Positions 26,019-34,632 of a stretch of 64,000 nt of DNA are shown piece by piece. Source of the stretch: Lutimonas zeaxanthinifaciens (GTDB lineage: Bacteria > Bacteroidota > Bacteroidia > Flavobacteriales > Flavobacteriaceae); assembly GCF_030503675.1 (NCBI RefSeq), contig NZ_CP129964.1:1860001-1924000 (forward strand), given 5' to 3'. Both the position numbers and the translations under genes were made by a program. Every line of letters starts with the position of its first letter. The first letter of the stretch is position 1. The notes beneath the pieces were generated by a model. It searched no databases. It saw only the letters and a program-made list of their open reading frames with translations, and was not told the DNA's origin.

Positions 26019-27311
26019 ATGAAATATATTTTCAACTCCCTAATCTTACTGTTTTCCACAACCTTGATTTTAGCTCAAACAAGGCCTCCTGAAAGTGAAT
26101 ATGGCATTCGTAGTCGAGCCGAATCCATTCATGAGTCGATTATCACCATAGATACCCATAACGATTTTGAGCTTGAGAATTTTACAACAGAAAAAAATTA
26201 TACTCAAAATTTAGAAACTCAGGTAAATTTGCCAAAGATGGTTTCCGGAAACCTCGACGTTTCCTGGCTTGTTGTTTTTACGGGTCAGGGGGAATTGAAT
26301 AAATCAGGGTACAAAAAGGCATATACTCATTCTCAAAAGAAATTTGATGCGATACATAGATTTACAAAGGAATTGGCAGCAGACAAAATTGAGCTAGCAC
26401 TTACCGCAGAAGATGTGGTTCGAATTCATGATTCCGGAAAAAAAGTCGCTATGATAGGCGTTGAAAATGCCTATCCGATTGGAGAAGATTTGGACAGGAT
26501 TGAAGAATTTTACGATAAGGGGGCCCGATATATGTCATTGGCGCACAACGGGCATAATCAATTTGCAGATTCACATTCAGGAGAAAAAGAAGGTGTTTGG
26601 CTGCATAATGGTTTGTCCGACTTGGGGAAAAAGGCCATTGAGGAAATGAATCGATTAGGAATAATGATAGACCTTTCTCATCCTTCAAAGGAGGCGAATA
26701 TTCAGACAATTAAGCTTTCCAAGGCACCTGTGATCGCTTCTCATTCATCCTCAAGAGCACTCAGTGATGTGAGTAGAAATCTGGATGACGAAGTTTTGTT
26801 AATGATCAAAGAAAACGGTGGGGTTGTTCAAACCGTTGCGGTGGGTACCTTTCTTAATTCAGATAAATTTAATGCCTTCATTGAAGCTTCCCGGCCCATT
26901 CTGGAAGAAATTGCCTCTGAGCTGAATGCTACTTTTTTAACCATTGATGAAATAGGACAATTAACCGGTGAAGACGCTGAACAGGCCTATATCAATTACG
27001 AAAAGATCATGAAAATTTCCGAAGACCGAACCAGGGAAATAGCAAAAATATATCCAAAGGTCTCCGTTTCTGATTTTATTGACCATATAGATTATATGGT
27101 AAAATTGATGGGAATCGATCATGTTGGGATCAGTTCTGATTTTGATGGAGGCGGTGGCATCGTTGACTGGATGGATGCCTCTGAATCTTTAAATGTAACT
27201 TATGAGCTGGTAAAAAGAGGGTATACAAAGCAGGAAATTGAAAAATTATGGGGTGGAAATTTACTGCGTGTAATGAGAGAAGTAAAATTGGTTTCAAAGA
27301 AAATGAAATAA
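26019..27311 (+). CDS. Exported M19 family dipeptidase
   Basis: A 430-residue protein from ATG 26019 with a signal peptide (about 1-20, ...TLILAQ). It belongs to the renal/membrane dipeptidase family M19, zinc enzymes that cleave dipeptides. Visible metal-site sequences: TIDTHNDFE (about 41-49), GVENAYPIGEDL (bridging Glu), MIDLSHPSKE, IASHSSSRAL and DHVGISSDFDGGG (about 365-377). It probably acts in the periplasm or on the cell surface in peptide scavenging. It is a single gene with its own upstream control region, divergent from leuC. Confidence 0.92.
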   Translation: MKYIFNSLILLFSTTLILAQTRPPESEYGIRSRAESIHESIITIDTHNDFELENFTTEKNYTQNLETQVNLPKMVSGNLDVSWLVVFTGQGELNKSGYKKAYTHSQKKFDAIHRFTKELAADKIELALTAEDVVRIHDSGKKVAMIGVENAYPIGEDLDRIEEFYDKGARYMSLAHNGHNQFADSHSGEKEGVWLHNGLSDLGKKAIEEMNRLGIMIDLSHPSKEANIQTIKLSKAPVIASHSSSRALSDVSRNLDDEVLLMIKENGGVVQTVAVGTFLNSDKFNAFIEASRPILEEIASELNATFLTIDEIGQLTGEDAEQAYINYEKIMKISEDRTREIAKIYPKVSVSDFIDHIDYMVKLMGIDHVGISSDFDGGGGIVDWMDASESLNVTYELVKRGYTKQEIEKLWGGNLLRVMREVKLVSKKMK

Positions 27312-27349
27312 GTTCTGTCCTTTTTAAAATACTGTGATTTTGCATGGGG

Positions 27350-27380
27350 TTGACTTGATAAGATATTTTTTGTATCTTTC
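27350..27380 (+). promoter_or_regulatory. Promoter of the kelch/T9SS gene
   Basis: TTG at 27350-27352, a spacer of exactly 20 bases, then TATCTTTC at 27373-27380, which fits TAnnTTTG except for the last base. The predicted start near 27387 lies 15 bases before the ATG. Confidence 0.5.
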
Positions 27381-27401
27381 TGATAACTAAACCCCTACGC
27401 T

Positions 27402-29045
27402 ATGGACAAAATTACTTTTCAAATTTTTTTTTCTACAATTAAACGAAATGCAACAAATGCAGTTCTAAAAAAATCTGTATTTGGTAAGACTCTATTAGCA
27501 CTATTTGTGTTTATTTTATCCGCCAATGGGATCCCGGACTGGCAGAAAAATGAAGGTAAAAACTTCAAATCATGGACCTGGGAGGTTATTAAGGAAACTG
27601 TTGATGTCCCTCCACCCTATGACAGTCACTGGTCGAAAAGAGCAGGTCTTCAGGCACTGAACCACAGAGGTAAATTCTACATTTTTGGTGGACGAACACC
27701 CTTACCTCCTCCAGCACCTTTTGGTGCGAGTATCATTCATGGTGATGGTTGGGTTAGTGAAGATAAAGGTAAGACCTGGGTCAATATCCTTCCTTCAAAT
27801 GATTTCTTACCACCCTTCGCTCAACATTGGCCTAACCGAGCCTATTTTCAAGCTGTAAAAAAAGGAAGTTATATGTACATATTGGGAGGGCAAAATTTTG
27901 GCTTTCCAGACTCTGATTTTTTCAATGATACCTGGAGGTCTCGAGATGGTATCAGATGGAGTCAGATGACTAACCCGTCCACTTCGGATGAAAGGTGGGA
28001 ACCACGCGCAGGTTTAAGCGCCGTTGTGTTCAAAGGATATATTTATGTAATGGGTGGATCACAAAATGATGATTGCTCAATATTACCTCCCGAAGCATGT
28101 CCTCCGGGTGCTCCACCTCCAAGAAAATATTATAACGATGTGTGGAGATCGCGTAATGGAAGGAATTGGGAAATGGTGAAGGAGAACAATCCCTTTGATG
28201 AAAATCATTGGGCTCCAAGAGCTGGTGGAATTGCAGTCGTGAAAGATGGATACATGTATATGATAGGTGGAGAGGAAGGATTTATTTGTCCTCCCGAAAT
28301 TCCAGGAGTACCATCAACTGCACCTTGCCCACCTTATTTTAATGATGTTTGGCGCACAAAAGACGGTGTGAACTGGGAAGAAATGACTTCGGAGGCTGAA
28401 TGGGATAAACGTCCCGGTCATCAGGTTGTGGTGGCTCAAGACAGACTCGTATTATTTGGAGGATTTGGATTGGGTGATGATAACGGTGAAACTCCCTCGA
28501 ATCCATCAGATGTTTGGATTAGTAATAAAGGAAAGGTTTGGAAAAAAGTCAATGATGCCCCGTGGAATGCAACTGGTTCTCAAGATATCAAATATGATTT
28601 TGATGCTGTAGTTGTAAGAGGTAAAAATAAAAATCAGGATGCCATATACACCTTTGGTGGGGATAGAGAAACTTTTGATCGAGATGATCCAAATAATTGG
28701 ATGCGAGTTGATAACGACGTGTGGAAGTTCAGTCTACCAAAAAAATCAGAGGAAGAACCTGAGGCACCAAAAGGGTTAGTCTTATATCCTAATTATCCAA
28801 ATCCATTTGAAGAATCTACCATGTTAAAATACTTTATACCGAGTAAATCCTATGTATCTTTAATGATCTTTGACAGATATGGCAGATATGTTACCAAACT
28901 GGTCAATAAAAATCAGAATGCGGGTGAATATGAAGTGGAATGGAACGGGAAAAATTACAAAGGTAAAAATGTAAGAAAAGGTATTTATTATGCGAGAATA
29001 TGGCATAAAGGAAAAGCCAGAACCATTAAAATGCTTAAAAAATAA
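27402..29045 (+). CDS. Secreted kelch-type beta-propeller protein with T9SS sorting domain
   Basis: A 547-residue protein. A hydrophobic segment at about 28-44 acts as a signal after a basic N-terminal stretch that is longer than usual. Then come about six repeats of about 60-70 residues with the pattern RAGLQA...GKFYIFGG...NDVWRS.DG..W (clearest starts near 82, 147, 203, 270 and 335), fitting a six-bladed kelch propeller. Proline-rich loops (PLPPPAPF, GAPPPRKY) sit between strands. The last 80 residues (LVLYPNYPNPFEESTMLKYF to the C-terminus) are a type A sorting domain of the type IX secretion system, so it is exported to the cell surface or medium. Ligand unknown. A hairpin terminator follows. 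Confidence 0.88.
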   Translation: MDKITFQIFFSTIKRNATNAVLKKSVFGKTLLALFVFILSANGIPDWQKNEGKNFKSWTWEVIKETVDVPPPYDSHWSKRAGLQALNHRGKFYIFGGRTPLPPPAPFGASIIHGDGWVSEDKGKTWVNILPSNDFLPPFAQHWPNRAYFQAVKKGSYMYILGGQNFGFPDSDFFNDTWRSRDGIRWSQMTNPSTSDERWEPRAGLSAVVFKGYIYVMGGSQNDDCSILPPEACPPGAPPPRKYYNDVWRSRNGRNWEMVKENNPFDENHWAPRAGGIAVVKDGYMYMIGGEEGFICPPEIPGVPSTAPCPPYFNDVWRTKDGVNWEEMTSEAEWDKRPGHQVVVAQDRLVLFGGFGLGDDNGETPSNPSDVWISNKGKVWKKVNDAPWNATGSQDIKYDFDAVVVRGKNKNQDAIYTFGGDRETFDRDDPNNWMRVDNDVWKFSLPKKSEEEPEAPKGLVLYPNYPNPFEESTMLKYFIPSKSYVSLMIFDRYGRYVTKLVNKNQNAGEYEVEWNGKNYKGKNVRKGIYYARIWHKGKARTIKMLKK

Positions 29046-29089
29046 TGTAGTTTACAATAGCAATTAACCAAGTCTCCCCATAGACTATC

Positions 29090-29124
29090 AGCCTCACATT
29101 ACCAGTAATTGTGGGGCTGTTTTA
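29090..29124 (+). terminator. Terminator after the kelch/T9SS gene
   Basis: AGCCTCACA (29090-29098) pairs with TGTGGGGCT (29110-29118) with one T-G wobble, followed by TGTTTTATTTTAT. It lies 45 bases after the stop codon. Confidence 0.85.
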
Positions 29125-29186
29125 TTTTATTGGTTGACAAGCTTAATCTGCGCAATAAAATTGAAGCATTCCAATGAAGTAAATTC

Positions 29187-29855
29187 CTAATATTCCGGAG
29201 TGATCATGATATGCGCATTGTATTGCCCTGGAAACATAAGCCAAGGGTGACCTGGTTCGTTAGGTGCAAGTGAAAGGCCTGTACTTTCCTGAGTAGCATA
29301 GGGTATGTACACAACATATCTGAATTTGCCATTTACAATTTTATTTGTTTCCGTATTGAAATAGGCATCCGCACCATGATAAATATGAAGTGTGGCAGGT
29401 GCCTCTGGCAAGCTCATTTTTCCGGATTCAGCCTCTTTTGACCTGATCTCTTCCTTTTCCTCTCTTGATTTTCCTTCTGAATCCAACTCCCGGCCTCTTG
29501 ACATCATCGGTTCAAGACTTTTATGATATGCCACGATCTGAAAACCATTTTTTTTGGGATTATTCGCAATACAGACAAACTCGTTCGTACCTTCTCTCAA
29601 GGTCATGAATTCACCGCTCTCGCTGTAACCATAAACTGTAGCCTCATCCCTACCGGCTTTTGGAACAACCTGAGTTGCAGAAGCAATCTGCTGAGCCGCC
29701 GTAAGTTCCTGATTCAACGGGATTTCATCAAAAATTGACGTCTCAGAAGCCACTTCTTCCTTTGTTTTTATGATTTTATTTTTTTTGTAAGAAGGTTTTC
29801 CACATCCATTTATTACAATACTCAAAACGAGAAATAAAATTAATTTGATTTTCAT
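29187..29855 (-). CDS. Lipoprotein of unknown function
   Basis: A 222-residue protein with a lipoprotein signal (hydrophobic 4-15, lipobox INGC, Cys18). The mature part contains ATVYGYSESGEFMTLREGTN (about 73-92), a charged segment rich in Glu, Lys and Arg (about 120-143), then ATLHIYHGADAYFN and a C-terminal part with GHPWLMFPGQYNAHIMITPEY. I do not recognise the family. The layout suggests a periplasmic protein. It stands alone between a terminator and a 314-base gap. Confidence 0.7.
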   Translation of the reverse strand: MKIKLILFLVLSIVINGCGKPSYKKNKIIKTKEEVASETSIFDEIPLNQELTAAQQIASATQVVPKAGRDEATVYGYSESGEFMTLREGTNEFVCIANNPKKNGFQIVAYHKSLEPMMSRGRELDSEGKSREEKEEIRSKEAESGKMSLPEAPATLHIYHGADAYFNTETNKIVNGKFRYVVYIPYATQESTGLSLAPNEPGHPWLMFPGQYNAHIMITPEY

Positions 29856-30169
29856 GATTCTGACTCTTTAGTTGATTCGAGCTAAGATAGAACAATTAAG
29901 ATTTACCTCAAAATAATTGAATCACGCTCCATGAAGCAATGGAAAGAAAAACCATTGTAAAAAAAATGTACACAATAATTCAGGACCAAGACCGTTATTT
30001 AAGTATTAAGTTCTTAACCATAATTAAATTGCTAAATAATCCGGAAGAAAAAAGGATATTTACCAAAAGAGTCATAGCGAGTTAAAAAGGCCTTGAGGGG
30101 GGCTTATTGATCAAACTAAAAACATTTAAAATATGAATGTTCAACTATTGAAACTTGCTATGGCTTTTT
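29856..30169. other. Gap of about 310 bases without a gene
   Basis: The stretch is AT-rich apart from a short G run near 30097-30102. I find no gene, tRNA, strong hairpin or consensus promoter in it. It must hold the promoter of the lipoprotein gene. Confidence 0.5.
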
Positions 30170-32359
30170 TTATACCAGCCCTTCATTACTTAAGGGAAGA
30201 TTTCTATAACGCTTACCCGTTGCATTAAAAATAGCATTAATAATTGCCGGTGCTATAACCGGAACCCCTGGTTCTCCAATTCCTGTTGGAGCCTCAGAGC
30301 TTTCAACAATTTCAACATGTACATTCGGAGCTTCGTGAATTCTTAACATCCTGTAATCATGGTAATTACTTTGCTCCACTCTACCTTGGACTGTTGAAAT
30401 ATCGCCATAATAAGTTAGTGACATTCCAAATATTGCCGCACCTTCCAGCTGTGCCTTAACCGTATTTTTGTTAACGACGGTTCCACAATCAACCACAGTA
30501 AAAACGTCATGCACCTTTAACTTGTCTTTAATAACAGATACTTCAATTACCGAAGCCACATAACTGTAAAAACTATAATGAACCGCCAATCCAAGGCCAT
30601 GCCCTGCTGGGAGCTTTCTTCCCCAACCAGCATTTTCAGCGGCTTTGGAAAGTACATTTTTCAGTCTTTTGGTATTGAGCTGATACTCATTATTAGAGGG
30701 GTATATTCGATCCGATCCAATTAAGTCAAGCCTAAATTCCAGTGCATCTTTCTGAGATGCCCCTGCAAGCTCATCCGCAAAAACATTGACGGAGAAACCG
30801 TGAATGATATTGATAACCGAACGCAGCCATCCAATTCTTAAATGCGCATAAGCCTCTCCGTTCTCAAATTTTATGTTCTCAATATCGTAAGGCATATTGG
30901 TCATCCCTTGTTGAAATTCAAATCCCGCAGCATGACTGACTCCCTCTGCAAAGGTTGAAGCAATTGAAGGAAAAGCTGTTCTATGGAGCCATGAAGTAAC
31001 CTTGCTCCCTTTTAATGAAGCCTTTAAATGTTGCGCACTGATGGCGTGATAATAACTATGCCGGATATCATCTTCTCTTGTCCATAACACTTGAACGGGT
31101 CTACCAGTCATTTTTGACAAGGCTACGGCTTCCAGTACAAAGTCTGGTTTGGACTTTCTACCAAATCCTCCTCCCAGGAAGGTAACATTTACTTTGACCT
31201 GTTCAATTTCCAATCCCAAAAAGTCACTTATTTCCTGTCTTGTTAACTGGGGTGCCTGAACCGGTGCCCATACTTCACAAAATCCTTCCTGAACATGGGC
31301 TGTTGCATTGGGTGTTTCCATTGGCGCATGGACCAAATGAGGCAGTTTATAAGTCGCTTCAACCACTTTATCTGCGTCTTTCAAAGATCCATTAACATTT
31401 CCCTTTTCACGAATCAATTTAGCCCTGTTTTCAACATTTTGAGTCAAATGATCCATGAATTCCTTAGTTGAATAATTCTCATTCTCTCCAAGGTCCCAGT
31501 CAATAGTTAAGGCCTCTTTCCCTTTTAATGCTGCCCAGCTGTTATCAGCCAGTACCGCTATACCACCAAGGGCCCCGAAAGGTTTTTCTATCCTTTCGAT
31601 TTCTTTCACATCAATTACACCCTTGATCTTCATCGCCTCAGAGCCATCATATGACAAGGCCTTTCCAAAGGTCACCGGACATCGGCTGATATTTGCATAG
31701 ATCATCTGATCAACCTTGACGTCAAGGCCATATTTTGAACGGCCATTGACAAAATCATCGACGTCAACACTTGCAAGATCTTTACCGATATAGATAAATT
31801 CATCAGGTGATTTGAGACTTGGCGATTCGGGAAGAGGAAATTTACCGGCATCCTCAACCAGGTCACCATAAAACAGTTTTTCATTTGAATCTGATCGGAG
31901 CACATAATGCAGTTCGGTTTTACAAAGATCCTCAGAGATACCCCATTTTTCAGCCGCAGCGGAAACAAGCATAGCCTTTGCCATGGCTCCCATCCTTCTC
32001 ATGGGTTCGTATATGGTTCTAATACTTCGTGAACCATCAGTATTTTGATTTCCATAGGCATCATCACCGGGCGCCTGGACCACCGATACCCTCGACCAGT
32101 CAGCATCCATTTCATCGGCAATGACAGAGGTTAAGGAAGTTCTGACTCCCTGCCCCATTTCACTCCTTGAGGCCGTCAATAATAAGGAGCCGTCTTTTCT
32201 CAGTTCTACGAATAAATTTGGTGAGAACCGGTCCTTATCGGATGCATTAAAGTTTGCATCTTTGGAAGAATTCAATTCACAGGCCAGCAAAATCCCCCCG
32301 CTCAGAAGGCTTAAATTTTTAATAAATACCCTTCTGTTTGTTTTTGATAGATTATTCAT
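30170..32359 (-). CDS. Molybdenum hydroxylase large subunit, isoquinoline 1-oxidoreductase beta-like
   Basis: A 729-residue xanthine-oxidase-family catalytic subunit of the IorB type. The N-terminus has a twin-arginine signal (TNRRVFIKNLSLLSGGILLAC), whose C-region could also be a lipobox, so it is exported folded to the periplasm. Molybdopterin-binding sequences seen: RSEMGQGVRTSLTSVIADEM (about 59-78), VTFLGGGFGRKSKPDFVLEA (about 394-413) and the catalytic glutamate loop GIGEPGVPVIAPAI near the C-terminus. With the 2Fe-2S subunit, whose stop overlaps its start by four bases, it would oxidise an aldehyde or N-heterocycle. No FAD subunit is present, as is usual for this branch. Substrate unknown. 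Confidence 0.9.
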   Translation of the reverse strand: MNNLSKTNRRVFIKNLSLLSGGILLACELNSSKDANFNASDKDRFSPNLFVELRKDGSLLLTASRSEMGQGVRTSLTSVIADEMDADWSRVSVVQAPGDDAYGNQNTDGSRSIRTIYEPMRRMGAMAKAMLVSAAAEKWGISEDLCKTELHYVLRSDSNEKLFYGDLVEDAGKFPLPESPSLKSPDEFIYIGKDLASVDVDDFVNGRSKYGLDVKVDQMIYANISRCPVTFGKALSYDGSEAMKIKGVIDVKEIERIEKPFGALGGIAVLADNSWAALKGKEALTIDWDLGENENYSTKEFMDHLTQNVENRAKLIREKGNVNGSLKDADKVVEATYKLPHLVHAPMETPNATAHVQEGFCEVWAPVQAPQLTRQEISDFLGLEIEQVKVNVTFLGGGFGRKSKPDFVLEAVALSKMTGRPVQVLWTREDDIRHSYYHAISAQHLKASLKGSKVTSWLHRTAFPSIASTFAEGVSHAAGFEFQQGMTNMPYDIENIKFENGEAYAHLRIGWLRSVINIIHGFSVNVFADELAGASQKDALEFRLDLIGSDRIYPSNNEYQLNTKRLKNVLSKAAENAGWGRKLPAGHGLGLAVHYSFYSYVASVIEVSVIKDKLKVHDVFTVVDCGTVVNKNTVKAQLEGAAIFGMSLTYYGDISTVQGRVEQSNYHDYRMLRIHEAPNVHVEIVESSEAPTGIGEPGVPVIAPAIINAIFNATGKRYRNLPLSNEGLV

Positions 32360-32832
32360 AATGCATCGTCATTTTCAGATTCATTCATCTTCGAAGCCGC
32401 GAGGTGTATGGCTTTTCTTATTCTCAAATAGGTACCGCATCGGCAGATATTGCCGCTCATTCCTTTGTCAATGTCCTCATTAGAAGGAGATGGTTTTTCC
32501 TGGAGCAAAGCTACGGCACTAATCACCTGACCTGGTTGGCAAAATCCACATTGAGGCACATTGAGTTCTTCCCAGGCCTTCTGAACAGTTTTATTTACTT
32601 TATAAATACCTTCGATACTTATAATCTCTTTATTATTAAAGTTAGAAATTGGAGTTACACAGGATCTAACGGCTTTTCCTTCGACCAGAATCGAACAGGA
32701 TCCGCATACACCCATCCCACAACCATATTTTGTCCCTGTTAACTGAAGGACATCTCTCAGCACCCATAAGGCAGGCATTTCGGGAGAAACATCAAGCGTA
32801 TATTGCTCGCCGTTTACGGTAATATTAATCAT
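32356..32832 (-). CDS. 2Fe-2S subunit of the molybdenum hydroxylase (IorA-like)
   Basis: A 158-residue protein with two [2Fe-2S] domains. The plant-type ferredoxin part has CGMGVCGSCSILVEG (about 38-52) and a fourth Cys in RSCVTP. The helical second domain has CGFCQPGQVISAVALL (about 97-112) and GNICRCGTYLRIRKAI (about 129-144). It passes electrons from the molybdenum centre of the neighbouring subunit. It has no signal and would be co-exported with the Tat-signalled partner. Overlap of four bases with the next gene shows translational coupling. Confidence 0.94.
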   Translation of the reverse strand: MINITVNGEQYTLDVSPEMPALWVLRDVLQLTGTKYGCGMGVCGSCSILVEGKAVRSCVTPISNFNNKEIISIEGIYKVNKTVQKAWEELNVPQCGFCQPGQVISAVALLQEKPSPSNEDIDKGMSGNICRCGTYLRIRKAIHLAASKMNESENDDAL

Positions 32833-32943
32833 ATTTTTTCATTTGAAAACGTAGCTTTGTAAAGTTAGTATTTTTAATTAATTTAGTTAATTCAGATCAA
32901 ACCCTAAACTTCAAACAAAAATCCCCCGAAAAATTACCCCAAC

Positions 32944-33411
32944 ATGCTAAAACCAATCCTCACCTTTTCGCTCATTATTTCTATGTGTTTTTTAGGAATA
33001 TCACAATCTAACCAGGATGAATTGCAATTGATGCAGTCTCTTTATGGAATGGAAAAAAGAGATATTGTCGCTGAATTCGTTGAATTAAGTGAAGCTCAGG
33101 AAAATGAATTCTGGGTCCTTTATGACGAGTATGAAAATAAAAGAAAAGCCCTTGGGCAGGAACGATTTGATCTGCTTCAACGCTATGTGAATGATTATGG
33201 TGAAGTAAGGCCGGAAAATGCAGAAAATTTTATGAAACAGGCTATTCCTATTCGAATCAAAACGGATAAACTTCGTGATACATATTATCAAAAAATTAAA
33301 TCGAGGACCGATCCTGTAGTTGCTATGCAATTTTATCAAATTGAGAACTATCTTTCTGACGCGATTAGAATGGAACTCTTAGAAGAAATATATACCACAA
33401 AAAAACAATAA
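32944..33411 (+). CDS. Small secreted helical protein, paralogue 1
   Basis: A 155-residue protein with a signal peptide (about 1-20, cleavage near GISQ). The mature part is predicted to be all helical and highly charged. It shares with the next protein LYDEYEnkRkaLG, DLLQRY and FYQIEnYlSDaIR, so the two arose by duplication. I do not recognise a named family; the general layout recalls small periplasmic Spy/LTXXQ-like chaperones, but that motif is not present. An exact TAnnTTTG box (TAGCTTTG, 32852-32859) lies about 85 bases upstream without a clear -33 element. It is first of a likely three- or four-gene operon. Confidence 0.75.
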   Translation: MLKPILTFSLIISMCFLGISQSNQDELQLMQSLYGMEKRDIVAEFVELSEAQENEFWVLYDEYENKRKALGQERFDLLQRYVNDYGEVRPENAENFMKQAIPIRIKTDKLRDTYYQKIKSRTDPVVAMQFYQIENYLSDAIRMELLEEIYTTKKQ

Positions 33412-33439
33412 CTTAATAACAATAACTTAAAACAACGAC

Positions 33440-33910
33440 ATGAAAAAATTAACTTATTTAATTGCCGCTTTCCTGGTGTTTAACTTGTCATTTGCACAAG
33501 ACACCTCTGCCGAAGAAATTGAATTGGTACAAGAACTGTTCGGTTCTGAAAAAAGAGCGATCATTGAAGACAATGTTGACCTGACAGGGGTTGACGGAGT
33601 AGCATTTTGGAAACTTTATGATGAGTACGAGGCACAACGCCAGGATCTCGGAAAGGCGAAACTTGATTTATTGCAAAGGTATACCACAAAACAAGGTGCA
33701 CTTACCAATGCACAGGCAAAAGACCTTTTAATGGAAGCCGTTCCGTTAAGAACCTCGGAAGACAAATTGATTCTGAATTATACTAAAAGAATTGAAAAAG
33801 CCACAAGTGCTCTTGTTTCGGTTCAATTCTATCAGATAGAACATTATATTTCAGACGGGATCCGATTTGCCATATTAAACAACATCGATTTTATACAAGA
33901 TAAGAAATAA
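33440..33910 (+). CDS. Small secreted helical protein, paralogue 2
   Basis: A 156-residue protein with a signal peptide (about 1-19, cleavage at SFA-QD). It is a clear paralogue of the preceding protein: LYDEYEAQRQDLGKAKLDLLQRY (first 20 residues aligned directly) and VQFYQIEHYISDGIRF are shared, with similar spacing throughout. It starts 28 bases after the first copy and nine bases before the barrel protein. A periplasmic role tied to that barrel protein or to the sulfatase downstream is possible. No catalytic motif is visible. Confidence 0.75.
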   Translation: MKKLTYLIAAFLVFNLSFAQDTSAEEIELVQELFGSEKRAIIEDNVDLTGVDGVAFWKLYDEYEAQRQDLGKAKLDLLQRYTTKQGALTNAQAKDLLMEAVPLRTSEDKLILNYTKRIEKATSALVSVQFYQIEHYISDGIRFAILNNIDFIQDKK

Positions 33911-33919
33911 ACGAAGTCA

Positions 33920-34528
33920 ATGAAGAAAATTAAACTCTCGTTTGTACTCTTTTCCTTTTTGATTTTTGGATCCATGCATGCCCAAAAAGTTGAGATTACC
34001 CCTCAGTTTGGATATCAGGTTGGTGCCAAATACAATTACTATGGAGGCTATGTAAAACTGAAAAGTTCAGAACAGTATGGTCTTACCTTTGGTATAAACG
34101 CAACAGACGATATTACTGTTGAATTTATGTGGGCACAGCAGAATTCAAAGGTGAGTATTAAAGACTTCCAGTTTTATCCCCAGGAAACAGAATTAACGGA
34201 TGTAGTTGTCAATCATTATCAGATTGGTGGAATTCACATGTTCGGATATAGTGACGCCCGTCCTTTTGCAGGTTTATCTGCTGGATGGTCCACATTTAAT
34301 CCAGAGGACAATCGATATGATGGAACTACAACTTTTACCCTTGGTTTGACTGGTGGACTAAAATATTTCTTTACAGATCGTATAGGATTAAGACTGCAGG
34401 CGCAATTACTGATGCCCGTGAGTTGGGGAGGTGTTTACATCGGTGGTGGCGGTGGCGGAGTTACCACAGGCGGTTCCATCTTACAGCTCAATTTCAGTGG
34501 TGGTCTTATTATAGGACTCGGTGATTAG
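33920..34528 (+). CDS. Small outer-membrane beta-barrel protein
   Basis: A 202-residue protein with a signal peptide (about 1-21, cleavage at MHA-QK). The mature part alternates polar and hydrophobic residues, with glycines and aromatics as in an eight-stranded OmpW/OmpX-like barrel. A glycine run occurs near the end (IGGGGGGVTTGG) and it ends in a strand LNFSGGLIIGLGD. It starts nine bases after paralogue 2, so they are cotranscribed. No ligand can be inferred. Confidence 0.75.
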   Translation: MKKIKLSFVLFSFLIFGSMHAQKVEITPQFGYQVGAKYNYYGGYVKLKSSEQYGLTFGINATDDITVEFMWAQQNSKVSIKDFQFYPQETELTDVVVNHYQIGGIHMFGYSDARPFAGLSAGWSTFNPEDNRYDGTTTFTLGLTGGLKYFFTDRIGLRLQAQLLMPVSWGGVYIGGGGGGVTTGGSILQLNFSGGLIIGLGD

Positions 34529-34632
34529 TCCTCATCATAATATCGATAAATACATAAACTCAAATTCATGATGAATTACTCAGCATATTTTTGAGGCCTT
34601 TAATATTTAATAACAATAAAAACCCCCTATTT

